From NCBI GenBank assembly GCA_016791115.1, contig JAEUNL010000027.1, positions 1 through 64,000 on the forward strand: DNA of 64,000 nucleotides, read 5' to 3'. Shown piece by piece: positions 1-10,441 of the stretch. The position numbers and the translations under genes were made by a program. The notes beneath the pieces are model-generated. The model was not told the DNA's origin. It searched no databases and saw only the letters and a program-made list of their open reading frames with translations. Every line of letters starts with the position of its first letter. The stretch's first letter is position 1. This DNA is from Rhodocyclaceae bacterium. GTDB taxonomy: Bacteria; Pseudomonadota; Gammaproteobacteria; Burkholderiales; Rhodocyclaceae.

Positions 1-431
1 CGCGTCCCGTCAGACTCGCGCCTTGGATGCATCCGGACGAGGCCTAACCGACCTCTTCTTGGCCGGCGCGTCCGCACCTCCTCGGACCGCCGGTTTTTTT
101 GCCCGCTGGCTTCACGGATCACGCCACGGCGCCACGATCACCCTTCGGGTGGCACCTCCCTACACGAAACCCTGACGGCCTCTTGCTGGCTCTTTTGACG
201 GCTAGACCGGGGCGGAAAGAATCCGGGAACGGCGCTTGGTCCGCCTGCTTTCCCTCTGAAAACCGGGCTGCTACTTCTGAAAAGAAACAATATCAGAAAC
301 AGTGAAAAACACAGATAACCAGAAAATCAACGAGTTACCCGCGTCTCCGTCCAAAACCCATGCCAAATGAATGAAAACAGGTCAAAACCCGGGGTTATCT
401 ATCCACAGGCTACGGTCAATCAATGACGGAT
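1..431. other. Element-internal stretch left of the integrase, no firm gene
   Basis: This stretch lies downstream of the integrase (which is transcribed leftward) and so probably belongs to the integrated element. The only open frame worth naming is about 68 codons from a TTG near 99 to 305 on the plus strand. It begins MPAGFTDHATAPR and has a phrase FGWHLPTRNPDGLL that loosely resembles short phage/island proteins, but it has no convincing ribosome site and I do not assign it. Positions 300-430 are relatively AT-rich and look non-coding. Confidence 0.35.
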
Positions 432-1835
432 TTACTTGCGCAGGGGGATAACCTTCGGATCGGCTGCGCCGGCCTGCAAGCGGTCGAGTAGCCGGTTCCA
501 TCGCTGCAAGGCCGTGCGCTTGATCGAGAGATACGCGGAGCGGTCATAGTGTCGGTGCACGAGGCTGTTCCGGCCGTGGCTTTGAATCTCGATAGCGGCA
601 TCCTTGCTGATGCCGAGTTCGCCGAACATCGTCGCCACGGTCCGCCGCAAGTCGTGTGCGCTGAATGGCTCGCGGATTTCCCCGGCCGCAAGCATTTCGG
701 CGGCTATGTCCCTCACGGCCGTAGAAGCGGTGCAGCCGTGCATGTGCGTCTTGCCGCGAGGGCTGAAAATCCAGATTTCCGACATGCCGCGCAGCGTGTC
801 GATCAGTTCGCCGAGAGGCGCCACGAGGGGCAGGACGTGCTCTATCGGTTCGTCGCGCCGGCCTTTGCCGTCCCGCTGCGTCAGCACGTCGCCGCGCAGG
901 TCGGTCCATTTGCAGCGCGCTAGCTGCTCCAATCGTTGCCCGCCTAGCCGCAATTGCAGGGTCAGGAAGGCGCGCATGACGGGCGAGGGCAGGGCGGAAA
1001 CGTGCCGCATGTATCCGGCTAGCTCGCGTTCGGTCAGTACCCGGTCGCCGGCCTTGTCGAGCTGCTTCATGCGCTTGACCCGCGCGACCGGGTTGGCTTC
1101 GATGCGGAACACCTTTGCCGCTCGTGCGTGGCGTGGATCGTCTGCCATGCTTAGGCCGAACTCGAAAGCCGCACGCAGCGAGGCGCGCATCATATTGGTC
1201 TGACGCCCGATGCCCTGATCGAGCATGCCGCCAAGGATGCCGTGTACGTCGTCTTTGCTGATGAGCCGCGCCGGGCGTCCCCAAAGGTCCGGCCGGGCCT
1301 TGGCGACGTGCTTGGCGAACATGTTCCGCACGTCGCGCCAAGAACGCCGGCTGCGTGCCTCAAGATGACGCACGTAGGCGGCGCACAGGGCGCCTAGGCT
1401 GTTGTCGCCGCGCTGTTCACTCTCGCGCTGTTCATCCTCGCGCCGTTGCTGTTCGATGATCGCGTTCTCAGCTTCGCGGTCGGCAACCAGCGCGCTCTTG
1501 AGTCCGACGCCTTCTTCGGTGTATCGCTTGGCAAGGTCGAGGGCTGCGGCTCGTGCCTGACTCAGCGTGATTCCGCCGTCTCCCGTCTTGGACCATGTCC
1601 CGATGCGGTGCAGTTGGTCGGTACCGCCGGCCTGCGTGCGTAGGTAGAACTCAATCTGTACCCGGCCTTTGCGTCGACGGGCAATCAGGCTGCCGCGTAA
1701 TCTGCCCGCAATTTCGCCGTCAGGGTCAAATCCGCCATCGGTTCGTTTCGATCCTTCGGGCAGAAATTCCAGTTCCTTGACAGTTAAAGCATCCGGTTGT
1801 CGTTTTTGACAGTAGGTCACGATGCGTCCCTTCAT
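432..1835 (-). CDS. Tyrosine recombinase (integrase) of an integrated element
   Basis: Site-specific recombinase of 467 residues, expected to integrate and excise the element whose end lies here. The N-terminal third is a DNA-binding region rich in charged residues (a long Glu/Arg helix around residues 120-145). The C-terminal catalytic domain shows the first active-site Arg in GGQRLEQL, the His-x-x-Arg box in AHDLRRTVAT, the later His in IQSHGRN and the nucleophilic Tyr in the context VHRHYDRSAY. The overall form matches the P4/CP4-like family of island integrases. The ATG at 1835 is preceded by an AT-rich stretch carrying the promoter region. It is transcribed away from the tRNA fragment at 1979-2023, with about 145 bp between them, the usual int-att arrangement. 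Family confident; specificity for tRNA-Thr is inferred from position. Confidence 0.93.
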   Translation of the reverse strand: MKGRIVTYCQKRQPDALTVKELEFLPEGSKRTDGGFDPDGEIAGRLRGSLIARRRKGRVQIEFYLRTQAGGTDQLHRIGTWSKTGDGGITLSQARAAALDLAKRYTEEGVGLKSALVADREAENAIIEQQRREDEQRESEQRGDNSLGALCAAYVRHLEARSRRSWRDVRNMFAKHVAKARPDLWGRPARLISKDDVHGILGGMLDQGIGRQTNMMRASLRAAFEFGLSMADDPRHARAAKVFRIEANPVARVKRMKQLDKAGDRVLTERELAGYMRHVSALPSPVMRAFLTLQLRLGGQRLEQLARCKWTDLRGDVLTQRDGKGRRDEPIEHVLPLVAPLGELIDTLRGMSEIWIFSPRGKTHMHGCTASTAVRDIAAEMLAAGEIREPFSAHDLRRTVATMFGELGISKDAAIEIQSHGRNSLVHRHYDRSAYLSIKRTALQRWNRLLDRLQAGAADPKVIPLRK

Positions 1836-1978
1836 GGCGTCCCTTCGTAGCGTTCGCTAGGGGAGAAACGTAAAAAACCGATAATGGACGAATTATAGTG
1901 ACTAATCAGGCTGTTGCAACATACCGGACAGAATATTAGTGAACGATGAAAAACGCCAAAAACCCCTATTTCTAACGA

Positions 1979-2023
<45 letters not shown>

Positions 2024-2029
2024 AATGAA

Positions 2030-2054
2030 ACGGCCCGCTCTCATGGCGGGCCGT
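2030..2054. terminator. Hairpin terminator between tRNA-Thr fragment and proB
   Basis: A perfect 9-bp stem (ACGGCCCGC / GCGGGCCGT) with a 7-nt loop. It is followed by GTCTCTTTGG on the plus strand and TTTCATTTGG on the minus strand, so it can serve both the rightward tRNA transcript and the leftward proB operon. It sits 27 nt beyond the proB stop codon. Confidence 0.6.
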
Positions 2055-2081
2055 GTCTCTTTGGAGTTGGCGTTTCCGCCG

Positions 2082-4573
<2,492 letters not shown>

Positions 4574-4600
4574 GTCTTGCTCCTTCCTTCGAAATGCGCG

Positions 4601-4912
4601 TTACGCGTTGATCGCGTCGATGCGCAGTTCGGTGTAATTCTGGCGATGTCCCTGATGCTTCTGGTAGTGCTTGCGCCGACGCATCTTGAAGATCTTGACC
4701 TTGTCGTGCCGACCTTGGGACAGCACAGTCACCTTGACGCTTGCGCCGGATACCAGAGGCGAACCGATCTTGACCGACTCCCCCTCGCCGACCATCAGAA
4801 CCTGGTCGAGCGTGATTTCCGCGCCCACGTCAGCCGGTATCTGTTCTACTTTCAATTTTTCGCCGGCGACGACACGATATTGCTTGCCGCCGGTTTTTAT
4901 GACCGCGTACAT
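4601..4912 (-). CDS. rplU: 50S ribosomal protein L21
   Basis: Large-subunit protein that binds 23S rRNA. The 103-residue length is exact for the family. It starts [14 protein letters not shown] and ends with the basic RNA-binding segment [19 protein letters not shown]. The frame is open 21 codons further upstream but that extension is not conserved and would run into the promoter at 4961-4989. First gene of the operon with rpmA. Confidence 0.97.
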   Translation of the reverse strand: MYAVIKTGGKQYRVVAGEKLKVEQIPADVGAEITLDQVLMVGEGESVKIGSPLVSGASVKVTVLSQGRHDKVKIFKMRRRKHYQKHQGHRQNYTELRIDAINA

Positions 4913-4960
4913 GGTTGAACTCCGAATGATTTGAAACAAGAGTGCTGCAGAGAATCGCGC

Positions 4961-4989
4961 ATAATACACAATCACTTAGCGTGAGTCAA
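4961..4989 (-). promoter_or_regulatory. Sigma-70 promoter of the rplU-rpmA-obgE-proB unit
   Basis: On the minus strand the -35 box TTGACT (4984-4989) and the -10 box TATTAT (4961-4966) are separated by exactly 17 bp, about 50 bp upstream of the rplU start. This is the best promoter match in the rplU/ispB intergenic region. Confidence 0.75.
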
Positions 4990-5063
4990 AGCCGCTGTCC
5001 GCTGGCTTGACGTTCCAGGGGCCTGCGCCTAACATCGCCGTTTTTCGCGCAATACCGTTCGCC

Positions 5064-6032
5064 TTGTCTCCCGACGTTCTCTATGCCCCGATTGCTGCCG
5101 ACATGAAGGCAGTCGATGCGGTGATTCGGTCTCGGCTGTCCTCCGATGTCGTGCTAATCCGGCAGGTTGCCGAGTACATCATCAGCGCCGGCGGCAAACG
5201 GCTTCGACCGGCGCTCGTGCTATTCGTCGCGGGCGCGACAGACTATCGCGGAACGCAACATCACGAACTCGCGGCGGTCGTGGAGTTCATCCACACCGCA
5301 ACGCTACTTCACGATGATGTCGTGGACGAATCGGATCTGCGCCGCGGGAATCGCACTGCGAACGCGATGTTCGGCAACGCGGCCGCAGTGCTGGTCGGGG
5401 ATTTCCTTTATTCCCGCGCTTTTCAGATGATGGTCGCGGTCGACAACATGCGCGTCATGAAGGTGTTGTCGGATGCAACCAACACCATCGCAGAAGGCGA
5501 GGTGTTGCAGTTGATGAACTGCCACAACGCCGACATCGATGTCGAAGACTACCTGCGCGTCATTCGATACAAGACCGCCAAGCTGTTCGAGGCGGCATCC
5601 CAACTTGGTGGAATCTTGGGCGGTGCCGATGCCATTCTCGAGGCAGAGCTTGCCCGTTTCGGAATGCATCTTGGGACAGCTTTCCAGTTGATTGACGACG
5701 TGCTGGATTATTCCGGCGACGAGAGCACCACCGGCAAGCATCTTGGCGACGACCTTGCTGAAGGGAAACCGACACTGCCCTTGATTCATGCGATGAAGTA
5801 CGGAAGCGCAAGTCAGTCGGCCGCTGTGCGCAAGGCAATCGAAACGGGGGGCCGCGAGGATTTTCCTGCGGTGCTGGATGCTATTCGTTCGACCGATGCG
5901 TTGGCCGAGGCACGCGATCGGGCGGGCAAGGAAGCCGCACTTGCGCTGGATGCGTTGGATCGACTGCCTGCGTCGACTTACAAGGATTCTCTGGTACAAT
6001 TATCGAACTTTGCAGTCGCACGCAACTACTAG
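5064..6032 (+). CDS. ispB: Octaprenyl diphosphate synthase
   Basis: Trans-prenyltransferase that makes the side chain of ubiquinone. The 322-residue protein has GGKRLRPAL, the first Asp-rich motif HDDVVDESDLRRG and the second DDVLDY with GDDLAEGKPTLPL. The start is ambiguous. The frame is open from a TTG at 5007; the TTG at 5064 (reading SPDVLYAPIAADMKAVD) gives the family length and alignment, and an ATG at 5103 would truncate the first helix. No start has a strong ribosome site. Divergent from rplU, the typical arrangement in proteobacteria. Confidence 0.93.
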   Translation: MSPDVLYAPIAADMKAVDAVIRSRLSSDVVLIRQVAEYIISAGGKRLRPALVLFVAGATDYRGTQHHELAAVVEFIHTATLLHDDVVDESDLRRGNRTANAMFGNAAAVLVGDFLYSRAFQMMVAVDNMRVMKVLSDATNTIAEGEVLQLMNCHNADIDVEDYLRVIRYKTAKLFEAASQLGGILGGADAILEAELARFGMHLGTAFQLIDDVLDYSGDESTTGKHLGDDLAEGKPTLPLIHAMKYGSASQSAAVRKAIETGGREDFPAVLDAIRSTDALAEARDRAGKEAALALDALDRLPASTYKDSLVQLSNFAVARNY

Positions 6033-6148
6033 TCCTGCGCCCGTGCGGGAATTGGCCGGTTGTAGTCGTTGGTCAAGAGTCGTTGCTGATGCGGCTGCAT
6101 TCGTTTTGGCGTTCGGGCGGGTTGCGTACCCGGACGTTTTGGTCGATC

Positions 6149-6225
<77 letters not shown>

Positions 6226-6365
6226 ATCCATCTCGCAACTTCGCCAGGCTTCCGTCTGAGCCGAAACCGTATCTGTAAGTTGTTCTCCGTTCGCGCGTTT
6301 CGGGCTTGTCCTGGGCGAGGAGCGTCGATATTCTCTGGGACTTCGATACCAAACGGAGTACCGAT

Positions 6366-6608
6366 GTGAGTCGGGTTCTAGTCCTGCTCGCCATGGCAGT
6401 GGTTGCCTGGTTGTTGATCAAACGTGTTTCGGGCGGGTCTGCCAGGAGCGGGCGCAATACAGCCGAACCCTCCGAGGACGCCGAGCCGATCCTGGCGTGC
6501 TTTGTGTGCGGCGTGCATGTCCCCGTGAGCGACGGTTTGACAAAAAACGGCGTGTTCTATTGTTGTGAGGCGCACAGCCGCCGAACTGATGACCGCCGTG
6601 GCCAGTGA
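6366..6608 (+). CDS. PP0621-type small cysteine-rich protein
   Basis: An 80-residue protein of unknown function. A single N-terminal hydrophobic segment (VLVLLAMAVVAWLLI, residues 3-18) is followed by a short linker and a C-terminal cysteine cluster: C-x-x-C in ACFVCGVHVP, then a C-C pair and a His in FYCCEAHSRR, consistent with a metal-binding ribbon. GTG at 6366 is chosen because GGAG lies 7 nt upstream and the hydrophobic segment then sits at the N-terminus. The ATG two bases earlier is out of frame and stops at once. Its last 20 bases overlap the following kinase gene, and this pairing with a PilS/PilR-like system and ampD is common in betaproteobacteria. Confidence 0.75.
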   Translation: MSRVLVLLAMAVVAWLLIKRVSGGSARSGRNTAEPSEDAEPILACFVCGVHVPVSDGLTKNGVFYCCEAHSRRTDDRRGQ

Positions 6609-8202
6609 TTCGAAACCGGATTTCGTGGCGCTTTCCGGTTCGGGTGAGGAGTCGCGCTGGACGTCGCTGCGTTACTTCAGCATCTATCGACTGGCGATTG
6701 CATCCGTCTTTCTCGCAGCCTCGTGGATTTATCGCGGATCACTGACGTTCGGTTCGCAGGATCTGCGCCTCTTCGCAGTGACATCGGCCGCCTACTGGGT
6801 GTTCGCCCTCGCCGCCTTTTCCTCGCGCGGATCCCGCAAGGGAAGTTTCGATTTCAAGCTTTCGGTACAGGTGGTCGTCGATATCGTGGCGCTCACTCTG
6901 TTGATGTATGCCAGCGGTGGCCACCGCAGCGGACTTGCCTTCATGATGCTGATCGTGCTCGCCGGGGCAGGGTTGGTCGGGCAGGGCCGGTTGGTCGTCT
7001 TCTATGCGGCCGTCGCTACGCTCGCGGTGCTCGGTGAGCATGCTTTCCGCATCCTGACCGGGAGCATCCAAGGCCTGGACATGGTCCCGGTTGCCATCAC
7101 CGCTGCAGGATTCTTTGCGGTGTCGGTAATTTCGCGCTACGTCGGACAGCGCGCCATGACCAACGAGGAGCTGGCGCGCCGCCGGGGTGTCGATCTCGTG
7201 AACCAGATGCATATCAACGAGCGGGTCATCCGGGATATGCAGGACGGCGCGCTGGTGATTGATTCCGACGGGCGCCTGCGTCAGTGGAATCCCCGTGCCC
7301 AATTGCTACTCGGCGTCCCGCTCGCGGCAGGGATGACGATTCGCGAAGTCGCGCCAGAGGTTGGGCAGCATGTTGAATCCTGGCGCGGAGGTGGAGAGCA
7401 TGCGGTTCCTGTCCGGCTGCCGGACGGCGCTCGCGAGATTGCGGTACGCATCGTTCCGGCGAGCGAACGCGGCGACTTGCTGGTTTACCTCGAGGATCTC
7501 GGGCGCTTACAGGACCAGGCGCGCGAACTCAAGCTTGCGGCACTCGGACGCTTGACTGCCAACATGGCCCACGAAATTCGCAATCCACTGTCGTCCATTA
7601 CCCATGCTGCCGAGTTGTTGCGCGAAGAGAAGCGTGCCGAGACACAGGCGCGACTTACCCGGATCATCAACGACAATGCACACCGCATTGAACGCCTGAT
7701 CCGCGACGTGCTGGAACTCGGCAGGCGTGACCGGGTGCAGCCGGAAAGCATCAGGCTCTTGCCTTTCCTCGAGGGATTCCTCGAGGAGCTTGGACTGCAT
7801 CAGGGCGATCTCACGTCCCGGGTGACGATTGATTGTCCCGCCGACTTGGTTGTGCGATGCGACCGGGTGCACCTGAACCAGATACTGGGCAATCTGGTCG
7901 GCAATGCTCTCCGTTACTGTAACGGCGAACCCGGCTCGGTGATGCTGTGGGTCTCGCCCCACGGTTCGGCCGCCACGCCGGGCGAGCGCGTCGAATTGCA
8001 TATCGTGGATAATGGTTGCGGAATCTCGGATACCTTGCGAAGCCAGGTTTTCGAACCGTTCGTTACCACATACAGCAAGGGAACCGGGCTCGGCCTGTTC
8101 ATCGCCAGAGAGCTTGCGGCCGCTAACGAGGCTGCTTTGGATCTCCTCGACAACGCGCCGGGGGCACACTTTCGACTGATGCTAAGAACCGCGAATGAAT
8201 AA
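6589..8202 (+). CDS. pilS: PilS-like sensor histidine kinase
   Basis: Membrane sensor kinase of 537 residues, partner of the sigma-54 activator that follows. The first ~190 residues contain about six hydrophobic segments (for example LAIASVFLAASWIY and FMMLIVLAGAGLV) as in PilS. A PAS-like region (residues ~205-300) follows, then the HisKA box MAHEIRNPLSSITHAAELL with the phospho-accepting His near residue 327, and the HATPase with NLVGNALRY, DNGCGIS and GTGLGLFIARELA. ATG 6589 is preferred over GTG 6565. It overlaps the preceding gene by 20 nt and the next by 8 nt. PilS normally controls type IV pilin transcription; the target here is inferred from family. Confidence 0.87.
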   Translation: MTAVASDSKPDFVALSGSGEESRWTSLRYFSIYRLAIASVFLAASWIYRGSLTFGSQDLRLFAVTSAAYWVFALAAFSSRGSRKGSFDFKLSVQVVVDIVALTLLMYASGGHRSGLAFMMLIVLAGAGLVGQGRLVVFYAAVATLAVLGEHAFRILTGSIQGLDMVPVAITAAGFFAVSVISRYVGQRAMTNEELARRRGVDLVNQMHINERVIRDMQDGALVIDSDGRLRQWNPRAQLLLGVPLAAGMTIREVAPEVGQHVESWRGGGEHAVPVRLPDGAREIAVRIVPASERGDLLVYLEDLGRLQDQARELKLAALGRLTANMAHEIRNPLSSITHAAELLREEKRAETQARLTRIINDNAHRIERLIRDVLELGRRDRVQPESIRLLPFLEGFLEELGLHQGDLTSRVTIDCPADLVVRCDRVHLNQILGNLVGNALRYCNGEPGSVMLWVSPHGSAATPGERVELHIVDNGCGISDTLRSQVFEPFVTTYSKGTGLGLFIARELAAANEAALDLLDNAPGAHFRLMLRTANE

Positions 8203-9568
8203 TCGAACTGACCGTCGTTCCCGGGGTAGCGCGCCGAGCGTGCTCATCGTGGACGATGAAGCCGATATCAGGGAGTTGCTTGATCTGACGCTGGCGAGGA
8301 TGGGGCTTTCGGCCGATTTGGCGGGTACGGTCGCCGAAGCGCGTGCGCTGCTCACGCAGAAATCCTACCGGTTGTGCCTGACCGACATGAGGTTGCCCGA
8401 TGGCGACGGGCTGGAACTCGTTCGGTACATCGGGGATTCGACGCGCGATCTTCCTGTTGCGGTGATCACGGCCTACGGAAGCATGGAGAACGCAGTCCAA
8501 GCCCTCAAGGCAGGGGCATTCGATTATCTTGCAAAACCGGTGTCGCTTGAACAGTTGCGCGCGCTGGTCAAATCCGTATTCACCCTGCCTCAATCCGGCG
8601 GAGCTGCTGCCTCGGCAACAGCTCCGGCGTCCGGGCTCCTGGGTGATTCGCCTGCAATGCAGCAGGTCCGAGACATGATTGACAAGCTCGCCAAGAGCCT
8701 GGCGCCTGTCTGGATAACGGGTGAGTCGGGCAGTGGGAAGGAGCGTGCAGCCAGGCTCATCCACGACAACGGGCAACGGGGGACGCACCCCTTCATCGCC
8801 GTCAACTGTGGCGCGATCCCGGAGAATCTGATGGAGAGCGAGTTCTTCGGCTACCGCAAGGGATCGTTCACCGGTGCGGAGACAGATCGTGACGGCTTCT
8901 TTCAGGCCGCTGCCGGTGGTACGCTGTTCCTCGACGAAGTAGCCGACCTTCCCCTTGCCATGCAGGTCAAGCTTCTTCGGGCAATCCAGGAGAAACGGGT
9001 GCGCAAGGTCGGCGGAACCACGGAAGAGCCGGTCGACGTGAGGATAATCAGCGCGACTCACCAGAACCTTCGTGATCTGGTGGAGAAGGGCCGGTTTCGT
9101 CAGGATTTGTTTTACCGCCTCAATGTGATTGAGTTGAGGATGCCGAGTCTGCGGGAGTGTCGGGAAGACATCCCCCTGCTGGCTGAAAAGCTCACTGCGC
9201 GCATTGCGCAGGAATCGGGCAATCCGTCCCCGCCGCGACTTGCCCCGGACGCGGTTGCAGCCCTCCAGTCCTATCCATTTCCAGGCAACGTCCGGGAGCT
9301 TGAAAATGTTCTCGAACGTGCGCTCGCCCTGACGCCGGGCGACGTCATCCGTGCGGCCGATCTCCAACTATCGCCCGCCGCTTACGAGCAGGAGCCCGTG
9401 TCATCCGAGGGGGTGTCCCTGCAGGAGTATCTGGACAACGTCGAGCGCCAGGCGATCAACGAAGCGCTGCAGAAGACACGCATGAACAGAACGGCTGCCG
9501 CGAAACTTCTAGGTGTAACTTTCCGGTCTCTGAGATATCGTATGGACCGGCTCGGGCTCAAGGATTGA
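8195..9568 (+). CDS. pilR: PilR-like sigma-54-dependent response regulator
   Basis: NtrC-class activator of 457 residues: receiver domain (residues ~8-120, VLIVDDEADIREL, acceptor Asp in CLTDMRLPDGDG, Lys in LAKPV), central AAA+ sigma-54 interaction domain (~145-375; Walker A GESGSGKE, the loop read as GSFTGAE, Walker B TLFLDEVADL, and RLNVIELRMPSLRE), and a Fis-type helix-turn-helix at the end (NRTAAAKLLGVTFRSLRYR). The GSFTGA variant of the usual GAFTGA loop keeps the sigma-54 contact residues. Translationally coupled to the upstream kinase; it should activate sigma-54 promoters such as that of pilA, which is not in this window. Confidence 0.88.
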   Translation: MNNRTDRRSRGSAPSVLIVDDEADIRELLDLTLARMGLSADLAGTVAEARALLTQKSYRLCLTDMRLPDGDGLELVRYIGDSTRDLPVAVITAYGSMENAVQALKAGAFDYLAKPVSLEQLRALVKSVFTLPQSGGAAASATAPASGLLGDSPAMQQVRDMIDKLAKSLAPVWITGESGSGKERAARLIHDNGQRGTHPFIAVNCGAIPENLMESEFFGYRKGSFTGAETDRDGFFQAAAGGTLFLDEVADLPLAMQVKLLRAIQEKRVRKVGGTTEEPVDVRIISATHQNLRDLVEKGRFRQDLFYRLNVIELRMPSLRECREDIPLLAEKLTARIAQESGNPSPPRLAPDAVAALQSYPFPGNVRELENVLERALALTPGDVIRAADLQLSPAAYEQEPVSSEGVSLQEYLDNVERQAINEALQKTRMNRTAAAKLLGVTFRSLRYRMDRLGLKD

Positions 9569-10164
9569 GAGAACGGTCGTATCGGCCGGGCCGGGTGTCC
9601 GTGCTGAAGGCGGTCCCGGATCTCGACCCGGCGTCACGGCTCCCGGGCGTCAGGTTTGCCGCATCGCCGAATGCGGACGATCGTCCAGACGGTGCTGTGG
9701 TCGAACTGATCGTTGTGCATGCGATCAGTCTTCCGCCCGAACGCTTCGGTGGCTCATACATCGAGGCGCTCTTTACCAACCGACTTGATGTCGATGCCCA
9801 TCCGTATTTCCGGTCAATCGCGGATCTGCGCGTCTCTGCGCATTTCCTGATCGGGCGCAGCGGCAATTTGGTCCAGTTCGTGGAATGTAACCGGCGTGCC
9901 TGGCATGCTGGTGTATCCACTTGGCGCGGGCGTGAACGTTGCAACGACTTTTCAATCGGCATCGAACTGGAAGGGTGTGACACCCGGCGGTTCGCGCCCG
10001 CTCAATACGAGATGCTCGCCCAACTCGTGGATCGGATCTGCGCTCGCTATCCGATTGCCGACATCGTCGGCCACAGCGACATTGCTCCCGGACGAAAGAC
10101 CGACCCGGGGCCGCACTTCGATTGGCTGCGATTCCATCGACGCCTTTCCCTGCTTCCTGCCTGA
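9565..10164 (+). CDS. ampD: N-acetyl-anhydromuramyl-L-alanine amidase
   Basis: Cytoplasmic zinc amidase that cleaves anhydro-muropeptides during cell-wall recycling. The amidase_2 fold shows the zinc ligands: His in LIVVHAISLPP, and His plus Asp in VGHSDIAPGRKTDPGPHFDW, together with the substrate segment FSIGIELEGCD. At 199 residues it is normal for AmpD. TTG at 9565 overlaps the stop of the preceding regulator gene; GTG at 9595 is an equally plausible start (189 residues), and neither has a strong ribosome site. Loss of AmpD typically induces ampC where present; no AmpC or AmpR is seen here. Confidence 0.92.
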   Translation: MRERSYRPGRVSVLKAVPDLDPASRLPGVRFAASPNADDRPDGAVVELIVVHAISLPPERFGGSYIEALFTNRLDVDAHPYFRSIADLRVSAHFLIGRSGNLVQFVECNRRAWHAGVSTWRGRERCNDFSIGIELEGCDTRRFAPAQYEMLAQLVDRICARYPIADIVGHSDIAPGRKTDPGPHFDWLRFHRRLSLLPA

Positions 10165-10257
10165 GCGCCAGCCCCGCTTTCCGCCCTGTTGACTTCCCGA
10201 TTTTTTTGTAATCGCGCAACATCTGGCGCGAACGGTGCCACTTGACACAAAAAAATC

Positions 10258-10286
10258 TTGCGGGATCAAAATCGCACCACTACAAT
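10258..10286 (+). promoter_or_regulatory. Promoter of nrdAB
   Basis: TTGCGG (10258-10263) and TACAAT (10281-10286) are separated by 17 bp. The -10 box lies inside the first NrdR box, the usual geometry for NrdR repression. An alternative -35 TTGACA at 10242 lacks a good partner. Confidence 0.6.
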
Positions 10287-10321
10287 TAGTCGAACAAATC
10301 CAACGTGCCACTAGATCTAGT
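10279..10321 (+). promoter_or_regulatory. Tandem NrdR boxes
   Basis: Two palindromic boxes, ACTACAATTAGT at 10279-10290 and ACTAGATCTAGT at 10310-10321, start exactly 31 bp apart, that is three helical turns, the spacing known for NrdR operators. They lie about 120 bp upstream of nrdA and overlap the -10 box. NrdR is the ATP/dATP-sensing repressor of ribonucleotide reductase operons; its gene is not in the window. Confidence 0.82.
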
Positions 10322-10441
10322 AGGTAATCGCGGGAGCATTTCTAGAGAGCCGAAAACGGCCAAAACTTGCTCCAGCGAGGCGCGGCGAGAACAAGTATCC
10401 CGGTCTCGCGAGGGAAATACAGGGATGGACGGAGATAGTTG

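Noticed and set aside
393..408. TTATCTATCCACAGG considered as a DnaA box or element origin
   Set aside because: It is only a partial match and isolated; no box cluster or replication gene is present.
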